The notes below the pieces were generated by a model. That model was given only the letters and a program-made list of their open reading frames with translations, had not been told where the DNA came from and did no database searches. The position numbers and the translations under genes are program-made. Of a DNA stretch of 64,000 nt, positions 1 to 7,686 are shown in pieces. How positions within the stretch are numbered: position 1 is the stretch's first letter; each line of letters starts with the position of its first letter. The stretch covers positions 62,001-126,000 of the forward strand of contig NZ_RHHV01000019.1 in NCBI RefSeq assembly GCF_003710905.1, read 5' to 3'. This stretch comes from Brevibacillus parabrevis (GTDB lineage: Bacteria; Bacillota; Bacilli; Brevibacillales; Brevibacillaceae).

Positions 1-254
1 TTTTCGGTACCTATCCCTTGCGGAGGATCAAACTCCGTATCAAAAATTGTGACGGGACGGATTCGGGCTATTTCATCATGCCCTAGAAATGTTACCTTAC
101 CAATCCTTGTACGGCGAATCCAGATGCCATCAAATGCTTGTTTGGCCAACGACATGGGTAGTCCAAAGCGCTCCTTATAGAATTGAGCATTTGGTTCTGT
201 TTCAATTCCGATTAGTCTATAGCCTTGAACAGTTTCATATACTTTTTCTTGCAT
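1..254 (-). CDS. Hypothetical protein, 3' end beyond the window
   Basis: An open frame starts with ATG at 254 behind a good ribosome site (AAAGGGGAG, about 6 bases upstream) and is still open at base 1, so about 84 residues are visible. The visible part (begins MQEKVYETVQGYRLIG) is a mixed charged, soluble-looking sequence without signal peptide or membrane segment. I do not recognise the family. It follows two other unknown small genes on the same strand and is probably cargo of the mobile module encoded further right, but that is inference. Confidence 0.55.
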   Translation of the reverse strand, partial: MQEKVYETVQGYRLIGIETEPNAQFYKERFGLPMSLAKQAFDGIWIRRTRIGKVTFLGHDEIARIRPVTIFDTEFDPPQGIGTE

Positions 255-306
255 TTCCTAACTCCCCTTTCATCTTGATGCTTCGTTTCGCATCACATCG
301 CACCGA

Positions 307-684
307 TCAAACAAACCAAAGGCTTTTCTTGCGTTCTAACGATCTTCGCCTTTTGTTCAATGCTACTTCGATAGCATCCGGATTTAACTTTTGTGGATGC
401 TTTTCAACGTTTATCTGATAATAGTACAAGCATGGATCATTACGCTCTTTAAGCTCTTGTACCTTAAATCTCTTTACACCGCTATGGAATCCGATTGCTT
501 GTAACCTTCCTGACGCTTCGTTAAACTCGTGTACGGTTACGTTAAGAGCGCTACGCAGTTCCGCTGCTCGCATTGTCGAGATACCATTAACCGAACTATC
601 AATCATTAAATCAGCAAGCTTTATTACCGTTTCTTGTACTCTCTGTTCATATATTGCTTTGCGATCCGACTTCAAAAATTTCAC
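307..684 (-). CDS. Hypothetical protein, possible winged-helix fold
   Basis: A 125-residue, basic protein (many Lys/Arg at the C-terminus: NKRRRSLERKK). The middle part reads like a helical DNA-binding domain (MRAAELRSALNVTVHEFNEASGRLQAIGF), which would suit a small regulator, but no family is recognised. The start is supported by GGAAGTG just upstream. It lies 13 bases downstream of the 133-residue gene and upstream of the partial gene at the window edge, so the three probably form one transcription unit. Confidence 0.55.
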   Translation of the reverse strand: MKFLKSDRKAIYEQRVQETVIKLADLMIDSSVNGISTMRAAELRSALNVTVHEFNEASGRLQAIGFHSGVKRFKVQELKERNDPCLYYYQINVEKHPQKLNPDAIEVALNKRRRSLERKKSLWFV

Positions 685-697
685 TTCCTATCCCTGT

Positions 698-1099
698 CTA
701 AAATTCTTCTTGGTCAATAAGACCTTCCTTTTCTGCCTCTAAGACTATTCTGGAATTCAACGAGTACTGAATAAATTTTTGGACAACCTCGATGTTTCTT
801 TTTTCTTCGAATGGTGCCCCCAAAGCTATAACGCTTCCGATGGTATCCAGTATAGATAACATGTATCTATCAAATAGTTCATGATCTCCGTCTGTATCAT
901 GTTTTAAATCTATAGAACGAATCAAATGCTTTATTGCTGCTAACCTAAGATCCGATCTCCAATAGTTCTCTCGTTCCCCCTGTATAATCAATGAAAGCGT
1001 CAAACCATTCTCATTTCCCGATCCTGTTATATCAAACGGTTTGTTAATGTCAAAACCCATTTCAGTTATCATAGAAACAAAATTCGATCTATTTCTCAT
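698..1099 (-). CDS. Hypothetical protein
   Basis: A 133-residue acidic, mainly helical soluble protein with no signal peptide, membrane segment or motif that I recognise. The start is well supported by GGAGG five bases before the ATG. First gene of the leftward unit ending at the window edge; a palindromic hairpin lies about 40 bases upstream of its start. Function unknown; its place beside integrase and replication genes suggests it belongs to the same element. Confidence 0.6.
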   Translation of the reverse strand: MRNRSNFVSMITEMGFDINKPFDITGSGNENGLTLSLIIQGERENYWRSDLRLAAIKHLIRSIDLKHDTDGDHELFDRYMLSILDTIGSVIALGAPFEEKRNIEVVQKFIQYSLNSRIVLEAEKEGLIDQEEF

Positions 1100-1139
1100 T
1101 TTAGCCTCCTACGTAAATAAATTAATTGGATCAGTCACA

Positions 1140-1171
1140 CCCAAAGGCGTCGTTTAACGCCGCCTTTGGGG
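1140..1171. repeat. Perfect-arm inverted repeat in non-coding DNA of the first module
   Basis: CCCAAAGGCG and CGCCTTTGGG form a 10-bp stem, extended inward by further pairs around a short AT loop. No T-run follows on either strand, so it is not a typical intrinsic terminator. It could be a single-strand origin, a protein site or an RNA hairpin in the leader of the leftward genes. The rest of the 1100-1295 gap has no gene; 1196-1295 resembles 5454-5505. Confidence 0.5.
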
Positions 1172-1295
1172 CTTGGCCCTGTATTCCCCGAGAGCAAATA
1201 CAAGGAACCCTTAATCTGTCCTGCTCGAATATCAGAACTTAAAGCATTAGAATACTCCCTACAGCAGCATTAACCTACTGTCCACTATCACCTCA

Positions 1296-1571
1296 TCATT
1301 CGTAATCTCTATACTCCCATTCTGCATCATCTAAATCGAGTTGTTCCAAAATCTTACTCCTTTCATCAAAAAAATTAACATCCTTATACCAATAGTCCTG
1401 ATATTTCAAAATAACTGCCTTCGCTCTACGATGTACTTCAACATCACTAACAGAATTTAAATCCGTTCCTGACATAAGTTCGAGATATGCAAAGATAAGA
1501 AACTCCGTGTAACCTTCAAAACCCACATCATCCATAGTTTCTAAAAAAATTGCTTGCTCTCTAGTCATCAT
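1296..1571 (-). CDS. Small acidic hypothetical protein coupled to integrase
   Basis: A 91-residue very acidic protein ending DLDDAEWEYRDYE. Its ATG lies inside the last codons of the integrase gene (11-base overlap), so it is probably translated by coupling with the integrase. No motif is recognised. Strongly acidic small proteins of mobile elements are sometimes DNA mimics or anti-restriction factors, but nothing here proves that. A different small basic gene (xis-like) precedes the integrase, so this one is not the obvious excisionase. Confidence 0.55.
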   Translation of the reverse strand: MMTREQAIFLETMDDVGFEGYTEFLIFAYLELMSGTDLNSVSDVEVHRRAKAVILKYQDYWYKDVNFFDERSKILEQLDLDDAEWEYRDYE

Positions 1572-2703
1572 TTGATTTTCCCTCCGATTTCAATGCTGTT
1601 TCAAACTTTCTTGCTGCCTCTTTTTGCATGTCACTTGTCACATGACTATACACATTCATCGTCATCGCTGCGTTTGAATGCCCTAAACGTTCTGAAACAA
1701 TCTTTACATGTTCCCCTATCTTTAGGAGTATCGTAGCGTGTGTATGGCGTTGATCATGAAAGCGAATCTTTGGCACATTAGCCTTCTCTATGGTTCGTCG
1801 AAAGTGTCCTGTCAAACTTCGCGGATTAATTGGTCTACCTAATTCATTAGCTGCAATTAAGTCGTAATCTTCGTATGCAGTTCCCATTTCTATTTTGTGG
1901 TTCTCCTGTTCAAAACGATAGAACTTTAATATCTCGACCACTGAATCTGGTATGGACACCAAACGGTTTGAACGACTTGTTTTAGGCTCTAAGAAATGAA
2001 ATTGCTGGTTAGAGTAATACAGCGTGTGACAGACACTAATTTTTCCCTGATTCAGATCGCAATCCTTCCAACGTAGTGATAATATCTCTCCCCTTCTAAG
2101 CCCCGTATACAAAGCTAATAGATACACAATGTAGTAGGTCTGGTTATCCTCTTTAGCCACTTCTAAAAAACGGACGGCTTCGTTAATTGACCACGTCCTT
2201 TGTTCTTTACGTCCGATCCTCGGTGGAACAGCAAGTGCGACTGCATTTTTCGTAATATTCTGTAGTCTGACTTGATAAGTGAAAAAACTCTTTAATATGG
2301 AATGCAGATACCGAATATATTCTGGTGACAGTCCTTCTTTCACCAACGTCAAATAGTAAGATTGAATATGATCTACTTGAACGTCTTTTAGTTTCAAACT
2401 ACCCAATGCAGGGATTATTCGTTTCAATATTGCCTTAGAGTAATTCTCATAGGTTGAGATACGCAAGGTTGACTGTAATATAGTCTGAAGCCATGTTTCC
2501 ATAGCTTCCTGTACCGTCTTTTTACTTGGCTCCAGATAATCTCCCTTAGTTAGTTGCGTGATCAATTCAGCACACGCTTGTTCAGCCTCTCTCTTGGTTT
2601 TGAAACCGCCTTTTGTCTTCTGGTTTCTTGTGCCGTCCGGCTTTCTCCCAATATCCACTGTGAATGACCAATAACTGCCACGCTTGCGAAAGTAACCTTT
2701 CAT
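1561..2703 (-). CDS. int: Tyrosine recombinase/integrase, Tn916/phage type
   Basis: A 380-residue integrase that would catalyse site-specific integration and excision of the element. The N-terminus (YFRKRGSYWSFTVDIG...TKREAEQACAELI) is the arm-binding domain common in Gram-positive integrases, followed by the SAM-like core-binding domain (about 65-160) and the catalytic domain. Visible catalytic residues are Arg in TGLRRGEIL, the HxxR box as HDQRHTHAT (usually HDLRHT), His in LGHSNAAMT and the Tyr nucleophile in NVYSHV. It is preceded at 12 bases by a small helix-turn-helix gene and overlaps a small acidic gene. Length is normal for the family and all catalytic residues are present, so it should be active. 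No att site for it was found in the window. Confidence 0.93.
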   Translation of the reverse strand: MKGYFRKRGSYWSFTVDIGRKPDGTRNQKTKGGFKTKREAEQACAELITQLTKGDYLEPSKKTVQEAMETWLQTILQSTLRISTYENYSKAILKRIIPALGSLKLKDVQVDHIQSYYLTLVKEGLSPEYIRYLHSILKSFFTYQVRLQNITKNAVALAVPPRIGRKEQRTWSINEAVRFLEVAKEDNQTYYIVYLLALYTGLRRGEILSLRWKDCDLNQGKISVCHTLYYSNQQFHFLEPKTSRSNRLVSIPDSVVEILKFYRFEQENHKIEMGTAYEDYDLIAANELGRPINPRSLTGHFRRTIEKANVPKIRFHDQRHTHATILLKIGEHVKIVSERLGHSNAAMTMNVYSHVTSDMQKEAARKFETALKSEGKSNDD

Positions 2704-2715
2704 GACTTACTCCTT

Positions 2716-2913
2716 CTAGGTGTATTGCTCATTTAACCATTTGAACAAAGCTTCTCTTGTAACTCGCTTGCATCGACCTATACGAATTAATGGAAAACCC
2801 GATTTCTCCATGATTTCATAAGCCACTCTTTTGGAAACACCGATGATTTCAGCGATATGAGTTGCAGTTAATACCAAAGGATATGCTTCAAGAGTCGTCG
2901 CTTTATTGCTCAT
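2716..2913 (-). CDS. xis: Excisionase-like helix-turn-helix protein
   Basis: A 65-residue protein starting at ATG 2913 (GGAGG eight bases upstream; an in-frame ATG seven codons earlier has no such site). The sequence TATHIAEIIGVSKRVAYEIMEKSGFPLIRIGRCKRVTREALFKWL is the MerR-like 'excisionase family' HTH: first helices choose the site and a short wing (IGRCKRV) follows. Such proteins bend DNA and bias the integrase towards excision. Direct position upstream of int, and the int-xis-rep order, support the role; a plain transcription factor is the alternative. Confidence 0.8.
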   Translation of the reverse strand: MSNKATTLEAYPLVLTATHIAEIIGVSKRVAYEIMEKSGFPLIRIGRCKRVTREALFKWLNEQYT

Positions 2914-2939
2914 TGATTTTTCCTCCAAATCCATATAAG

Positions 2940-4046
2940 CTAGTCATTGAATAAGTATTTTTTTCTTCTACGTTCTTTCTCTTCTTGGAAAGACGTATTT
3001 TTTTTGTTTAAACCGATCTCAGCCCAGGATTGAAATAACCTTGCTGTATCCTCAATTGAATCATGGTTCCCTACAGCAGCAATTGAAAGTAGTATACCTG
3101 CTCCCTGATCCAATAACTGTTTCATACTGCCTTGTTTAACAAGCTCTCTAGTTAATGGTGATGCCATGTATTCCATGCCTGCTTTTTGAATAACAGCCCA
3201 CTTCCGTTTTAATTTCCAACGGGAAACATTGTCTTGTGTCGGTTGCCTGATAGTCAGCCATTCACGAGTCAGGTATGCCCATAAACCACTCTCCTTCTCC
3301 AGCAAATCATCAATAGTGTGAATCGCGAATTCCTTTAACACCTCCCTTCGCAGTTGAAATTCTACTCTCCAAACATCTTTATCATCATTCCATCCGTGCT
3401 CTCGCCAGATCTGTTTGAACCAATCCTTTCCAGACTTTTGTATCTCCATCGTTTTGTTGTAGATTCGCGCTAATAATGGGCCGCCTATACCAACTCGGAA
3501 ACCACTGAACTTTCGTCCGTTCGTGTATTCCCCACTTACAAAACAATCTTCCTTTTTTCTCGCTCTAGTTATCACCCCTTTTGTATCAATTTGTTTAAAC
3601 GTTACTGAATCACTATCGGCGCATATATCCACACGAGAGATTTGATTTCGATAGTAGGAATCTGTTAATGATTCAAACCATCCTGCAAAGTTTTTATAAG
3701 CACCAGCCAAACCAAATGACCATATGTAACCAGATAAAAAATGAACAAATACAGGAGGATTCGTTTTCAATTCCTTATCGGCGAAAAAAATGATAAAGTC
3801 ATCACAAGACAATCTATAGGGATATAGACGCTTTCCAGTCCTGTGAACGGTCAATGCAACGTTGTTTATGAAAAATGTCTGTTCTATCCCTGATTCTTGT
3901 GCCTCCTCCTTTAGCTTCTTGAACACATCCAGATGAGGTCTGAGACTAGATTCGTAGTTTTCAATTTTTAAACCAAATTCGATAGTGTCAAAACCCTTTA
4001 CTATCAAGGCATCTACCACCTTTGGGTTGTAATTAGAGCCTAGCAT
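2940..4046 (-). CDS. Replication initiation protein, Rep_trans (NicK/Orf20-like) family
   Basis: A 368-residue protein with the marks of rolling-circle initiators of the Rep_trans family used by pT181-type plasmids, Tn916 (Orf20) and ICEBs1 (NicK): SRVDICAD in the middle, then RIYNKTMEIQKSGKDW with the likely nicking Tyr, then WRVEFQLRREVLKEF. These proteins nick one strand at a double-strand origin or oriT and stay bound to the 5' end. It sits just upstream of xis (26 bases), and the DNA before its start contains a long structured stretch suited to be its target. The end is a Lys/Arg-rich tail (EEKERRRKKYLFND). The element could therefore replicate or be mobilised after excision; no relaxase or coupling protein is visible. 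Confidence 0.88.
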   Translation of the reverse strand: MLGSNYNPKVVDALIVKGFDTIEFGLKIENYESSLRPHLDVFKKLKEEAQESGIEQTFFINNVALTVHRTGKRLYPYRLSCDDFIIFFADKELKTNPPVFVHFLSGYIWSFGLAGAYKNFAGWFESLTDSYYRNQISRVDICADSDSVTFKQIDTKGVITRARKKEDCFVSGEYTNGRKFSGFRVGIGGPLLARIYNKTMEIQKSGKDWFKQIWREHGWNDDKDVWRVEFQLRREVLKEFAIHTIDDLLEKESGLWAYLTREWLTIRQPTQDNVSRWKLKRKWAVIQKAGMEYMASPLTRELVKQGSMKQLLDQGAGILLSIAAVGNHDSIEDTARLFQSWAEIGLNKKNTSFQEEKERRRKKYLFND

Positions 4047-4123
4047 GTTATATGGGTTGCTAGGCTAAGCGATAGGCTAACGCCTCAGCCCTGACATGGA
4101 GCCTCTGCGAGTGTGCAGGACAA

Positions 4124-4164
4124 GGCTTAGCGGTCAAGCCAAGTGCGGGCTTGTCCGCTAAACC
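4124..4164. other. Long hairpin upstream of the replication gene; candidate origin/oriT
   Basis: Within the GC-rich gap 4047-4556, TTAGCGGtCAAGCC (4127-4140) pairs with GGGCTTGtCCGCTAA (4147-4161), a 13-bp stem with one T:T mismatch and a 6-base loop. A second, smaller hairpin (CCAGTA at 4202 with TACTGG at 4223) and short repeats of GCTAAGC/GGCTAA follow. Rep_trans initiators nick in hairpin loops close to their own gene, so this is the best place for the origin. This is inferred from position and structure only. Confidence 0.5.
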
Positions 4165-4239
4165 AGCCTGGCACATCTCGCTTCTCCATATCAAGGCCAA
4201 GCCAGTACTCCGCTTCGCTCCATACTGGTATCGGCTGCG

Positions 4240-4389
4240 CTACTTCGTCGCTTGCCGGGCTATCGCAATTTTTTCTAAAATCTTTTTCTCAAGGCCAATT
4301 TGAATTGCCCTAGATTTTGCAAGCATTTGTAAGTACTTTTCAACTTCGGTAAAACAAGAGTCGAGTGAATGGTTATTATTCAAAATCAA
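4240..4389 (-). CDS. Possible 49-residue helical protein
   Basis: A short frame reading from TTG at 4389 to TAG at 4240 with GAGGTGA a few bases upstream. The product (begins with ILNNNHSLDSCFTEVEKYL) is helical and Lys-rich, ending EKKILEKIAIARQATK. It lies between the repressor promoter region and the replication gene, where small genes are common in such elements. Start codon is weak and the family is unknown, so it may be spurious. Confidence 0.35.
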   Translation of the reverse strand: MILNNNHSLDSCFTEVEKYLQMLAKSRAIQIGLEKKILEKIAIARQATK

Positions 4390-4491
4390 AAATTCACCTC
4401 ACTTACATTCCGTTGTATAATCGAACCAATAGCTTAATGAATATTTTTCCTACAAGCACATAGTATATCTTATTGTCAAAATGTGCAATAT

Positions 4492-4515
4492 GAAATTGTG
4501 TAAAGAAACAATTTC
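4492..4515. promoter_or_regulatory. Inverted repeat in front of the repressor, likely operator
   Basis: GAAATTGT and ACAATTTC face each other with an 8-base spacer, about 40 bases before the repressor start and just upstream of a TATAAA box near 4529. This is where an autoregulating, CI-like repressor would bind to control itself and the leftward replication-integration genes. Binding is inferred. Confidence 0.45.
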
Positions 4516-4556
4516 ATTGTCCTTTTTATAAACGAATCATTGTTTGGAGTGGTTTT

Positions 4557-5297
4557 ATGGGATATTATGAAAGTCTTTCAAACATCATAAAAGAGAGTGG
4601 TAAAACCCTTAAGGAGCTATCAGAGGAATGTAGAAAAGAAGGGGTTAAAATTGATCCTTCATATATCAGTAAATTACAGACAAGAAAACTACCTCCAGCT
4701 TCTGAAGAAATTAATACCGCTATTGCGAAAGCTTGTAATGCTGATGTAGACCTTTTACTTTACGAAGCTTACATGGAGGAAGCTCCCTTATTAATAAAAT
4801 CATATATCACCAAATCATTAGCGAGTTTCAAACAAGTTAGCAAAGCAATTCTATCTACTCAGCTTCCTGAAAACATGCTCTCTTTAATAGATGAACAGTT
4901 AAATAAATTACCCGATGTATTTTTTATTAAACAGTTCTTAGAACAAGAGGTTCCCCAAGTTGGGCATAATGATTTTTTTATTGCTAAGGACCAGAACAAT
5001 ACAGATGTAAAGTATCTATTAAGTCATTTGCTAGATACTAAGATGTTAGATAATTCAATGGAGCCTCGTATACCTATGGGCTCAAAAATACATTTGGATA
5101 ATCCTGATAAAGTTAAAAGCGGTGACTTTGTGGCTGTTAAGTTGGATGATGACATTCATGTTGTACGTAGATTAGTTATAGTCGATGACCAGATACTGTT
5201 ATTGAGTGAAAATCTGGAGTATCCTCCGATAATCATATCCAATAAAGACTCATTACAAATTGTAGGTAAAGTAAAAGCGGTGACTATTGACGTTTAG
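4557..5297 (+). CDS. S24/LexA-like repressor of the mobile element
   Basis: A 246-residue protein, start supported by GGAG seven bases before ATG. Residues 1-70 form an XRE-like helix-turn-helix (GKTLKELSEECRKEGVKIDPSYISKLQTRKLPP), followed by a linker and a C-terminal S24 peptidase fold (about 150-246) with the Ser motif DNSMEPRIPMGSKI. In LexA/CI the second catalytic residue is a Lys in a VKRL-like strand; here the matching strand reads HVVRRL with Arg, so self-cleavage may be lost. It is transcribed away from rep-xis-int, as expected for the lysogeny-type switch of the module. It likely keeps the leftward genes silent. Confidence 0.82.
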   Translation: MGYYESLSNIIKESGKTLKELSEECRKEGVKIDPSYISKLQTRKLPPASEEINTAIAKACNADVDLLLYEAYMEEAPLLIKSYITKSLASFKQVSKAILSTQLPENMLSLIDEQLNKLPDVFFIKQFLEQEVPQVGHNDFFIAKDQNNTDVKYLLSHLLDTKMLDNSMEPRIPMGSKIHLDNPDKVKSGDFVAVKLDDDIHVVRRLVIVDDQILLLSENLEYPPIIISNKDSLQIVGKVKAVTIDV

Positions 5298-5681
5298 CTT
5301 ATCAATAAGAAACACCAATCTGGTTAGAAATTACAAACGTAGTTGTATATGTGTAGTATGTAATATCATACAATTACAACATACTACAGGAGACGATACG
5401 GAAAGAGGCGCGGGGCAAAGCCCTCGCGCCATCTAGTGCGTTACTCCATTTCAATACGCAAGGCATCCCTATAATTGCCTGCTCCGATTCACTATCATCT
5501 CAAAACCACTCTTACATTAGATGTGTCAACAGGACGACATTGACCACATTTTTGACCACACAATTGCATTATTTAATGTGATCATTGATAAGCTTGGATA
5601 AATTGCTGATGCAATTAGCTGCAATATAGAACACTTTAATAAAACATGTTCACCTAGAGTTACAACCATCCCGAAACGGCG
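5298..5681. other. Non-coding gap between the two mobile modules
   Basis: No convincing gene. It holds an inverted repeat GTAGTATGT (5353-5361)/ACATACTAC (5379-5387) just after the repressor, possibly an operator or weak terminator, and a GC-rich hairpin at 5407-5430 (GGCGCGGGGC/GCCCtCGCGCC) without T-run. 5454-5505 resembles 1196-1295 (shared AATAC, AAGG, CCCT, CCTGCTC, CACTATCA blocks). From about 5613 the left flank of the putative attL begins. Confidence 0.5.
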
Positions 5682-5691
5682 CATGTGGAGT
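5682..5691. repeat. Candidate attL core of the serine-recombinase element
   Basis: CATGTGGAGT here recurs in the same orientation at 9563-9572. Removing one copy and everything between rejoins a reading frame ending QPSRNGACGVGDVVDFEIS-stop directly before a strong terminator, which supports insertion at this point. Large serine recombinases need only a short shared core, so 10 bp is acceptable, but could still be chance. Confidence 0.5.
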
Positions 5692-5707
5692 GCGTAATAT
5701 TGATGAC

Positions 5708-5741
5708 GTTAAAGGGAGCTTCAAGTTAAGCCCCCTTTAAC
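5708..5741. repeat. Inverted repeat across the recombinase stop codon
   Basis: GTTAAAGGG (5708-5716) and CCCTTTAAC (5733-5741) flank the stop of the recombinase. There is no T-run on the minus side, so it is either a weak terminator or one of the half-sites bound by the recombinase next to attL. Confidence 0.4.
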
Positions 5742-7264
5742 ATCGGATTCCTGAAGTTGTAATGAATTTCAATGCGCCCATCCTCATAGACATATACCTT
5801 GTCTATGAGCTTGTGGAGCAACTGTCGGAGTGTTTCTTCATCAGGAATCTCCAATTGAGTAAATAGTTGAATTTCCCTCTGAAAGGCACTGTGACTCGTC
5901 TCGGTGTCTTTTTCCTTGGAGAGCAGGTCTTCCAGTTCCATTTTTCTTTGAAGTAGTACCTTGTAGTCTTTATCAATGAACTGGAATTGATCTTCATATG
6001 TTGCTTGGTCGATGACTTGGCGGGTGAGGAGTCGCAATAGCTCGTTCTTCTCCCGCCTTAGCGATTCAAGCTCGCGTAAAATTCGTTGTAACTCATCAGT
6101 CGCACTAGCCATTTTATTCCCTGCCCTTTTTAATGCAAGCTGTACAAGTGACTTCATATTAAGGGAGTTGGACGCCAGTTCGCGAATATCCATGAGTACT
6201 CGCTCCTTTAGAAGTTCATGCTTGATGTAATGCTTCGAGCACTTCTTGCTTCCGTTCTTCTTGTACGTTGCACAGATATAGCCTTTTCTGTCATGCATGT
6301 AGTTTAACCCCGCACCACAATCTGGGCAAAAAGCAAGGCGGGCAAAGAGGGATTTGGTGCCGCGACCTCTAAAGACTTTCTCCGCTTTTTTGTTAATCTT
6401 CTCTTGGACGGCTTGAAACTCTTCCTTGGTCACAAGGGCTTCATGGGCATTAGGAACAATTATCCATTTATCCTCCTCAAGCACTATCCGCTTCTTGTAG
6501 CCTCTCTGTTGATTGCATACCTTGTCTTTAATGTCCACCTTTGACACCCCTTGAACAAGGTCTCCCGTGTAATTCGGGTTCTTCAGAATGATCTTCACTG
6601 CTGTATCATGCCATTTGTCTCCCGCATTCTTTGCACCCAATACGGAGCGGGGGGTTGGAATGTTGTGGGCATTTAGATAGTTTGCGATCTTCTGCATTCC
6701 CCATCCTTCTTCGAGATACAGGCGAAATATTAGCTTCACTGTCGGAGCGTGTAATGGATTAGGAACAAGTTGTCCCCTAATCTTGTCGTAACCATAAGGC
6801 GGGGTACCGTGAAATACACCTTTCCGCGACTTCTCGACAATACCAAAGCTAACATTTGTTGAAATATCTTCACTCTGGCTTTGCGCCAGCATAGAGAAGA
6901 TGGTTAGTCTCAACTCCCCGTCATCTTCGGATGAATTGTAACCGTCTTTTGCTGATATTACAGTTACCCCAAAACTTTTAAGTTTCCTGACAAGGGTTAG
7001 AGAGTCAACAGTATCTCTAGCCCAACGAGAGATTGATTTAATGAGAACAACATCAAATCCTCCCTGCTCTGCATCCCTCATGAGCCTTTGCAGTTCCTTC
7101 CGCTTCACGATGCTTGTTCCGCTTTTGCCCTCATCGGCATAAATCCGAACGAGTTCCCAACCTTTTTCCTTTATGAAGTTTTCAAAGAACGATACCTGAT
7201 TTTCCAAGCTGTCTTTTTGACTATCCAAACCCGTACTTACTCGGGCATAAACCGCGCATCTCAT
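5726..7264 (-). CDS. Large serine recombinase (site-specific integrase)
   Basis: A 512-residue recombinase with the usual three parts: resolvase catalytic domain (1-150; MRCAVYARVSTG with nucleophile Ser10, then DEGKSGTSIVKRKELQRLM), recombinase domain (about 165-290), zinc ribbon (FCPDCGAGLNYM...CATYKKNGSKKCSKH, about 310-345) and a coiled coil (about 385-450) that controls direction of recombination. The start has GGAGGG six bases upstream. It is full length and all key residues are visible, so it should integrate and excise the surrounding element. Its 3' end abuts the candidate attL and its 5' end abuts one copy of an 18-bp inverted repeat. Confidence 0.93.
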   Translation of the reverse strand: MRCAVYARVSTGLDSQKDSLENQVSFFENFIKEKGWELVRIYADEGKSGTSIVKRKELQRLMRDAEQGGFDVVLIKSISRWARDTVDSLTLVRKLKSFGVTVISAKDGYNSSEDDGELRLTIFSMLAQSQSEDISTNVSFGIVEKSRKGVFHGTPPYGYDKIRGQLVPNPLHAPTVKLIFRLYLEEGWGMQKIANYLNAHNIPTPRSVLGAKNAGDKWHDTAVKIILKNPNYTGDLVQGVSKVDIKDKVCNQQRGYKKRIVLEEDKWIIVPNAHEALVTKEEFQAVQEKINKKAEKVFRGRGTKSLFARLAFCPDCGAGLNYMHDRKGYICATYKKNGSKKCSKHYIKHELLKERVLMDIRELASNSLNMKSLVQLALKRAGNKMASATDELQRILRELESLRREKNELLRLLTRQVIDQATYEDQFQFIDKDYKVLLQRKMELEDLLSKEKDTETSHSAFQREIQLFTQLEIPDEETLRQLLHKLIDKVYVYEDGRIEIHYNFRNPMLKGA

Positions 7265-7290
7265 ATAAATCCCTCCTGCTTCGATCTATA

Positions 7291-7308
7291 CGAGACGCAC
7301 TACCAACT
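7291..7308 (-). repeat. Left copy of an 18-bp inverted repeat
   Basis: Read on the minus strand, AGTTGGTAGTGCGTCTCG lies just upstream of the recombinase start and matches 9522-9539 on the plus strand with one mismatch. The two copies face each other across 2.2 kb. They may be recombinase or Rep binding sites, or ends of an invertible segment. Confidence 0.6.
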
Positions 7309-7503
7309 GTTAAGGGATTGTAGCACTTAACACCTCAATCTGGAAGTCGTATAGAGAAAGCGAGAATAATTTTTGTTTTTCCTTACATGTACCTCCCCCC
7401 GATACCTTGGACTTTGTATTGCCCAGCAATTAGGTGCGGGGGCGTTGTGATACGGACAGGGAAAAATTGACCAACTTTGATGCGGAATGGAGGAGGAAAA
7501 GGG

Positions 7504-7686
7504 ATGAGTAAAGTAACGAGAGTGTTTAGTGGTACAGGAAGCATACAGGATTTGATGGAATCAGCCATCTTAACCTGTTGGAATATGGAGAAAAGGAAAA
7601 ACGATTCTTGTGGCGGGGAGAATGAGGATGCTGTAACACCATCAACAACTACACCAAATTTGAATAAATCGACAAATAAGCCATGA
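7504..7686 (+). CDS. Small protein coupled to the replication gene
   Basis: A 60-residue product (MSKVTRVFSGTGSIQDLMES...) beginning at ATG 7504 with GGAGG seven bases upstream. Its stop overlaps the start of the replication gene (ATGA), which points to translational coupling and a joint role. The N-terminal half is structured, the tail is Ser/Thr/Asn-rich. I do not recognise the family; small partners of phage replication genes are often ssDNA-binding or copy-control proteins, which is only a guess here. Confidence 0.6.
   Translation: MSKVTRVFSGTGSIQDLMESAILTCWNMEKRKNDSCGGENEDAVTPSTTTPNLNKSTNKP

Noticed and set aside
5407..5430. GC-rich hairpin after the repressor as an intrinsic terminator
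   Set aside because: Strong stem but no T-run on either strand; described only as a hairpin.
7386..7469. 27-codon frame MYLPPIPWTLYC... before the 60-residue gene
   Set aside because: No ribosome site and the start follows a T-rich run; may be chance, though the sequence is unusually Pro/Cys-rich.
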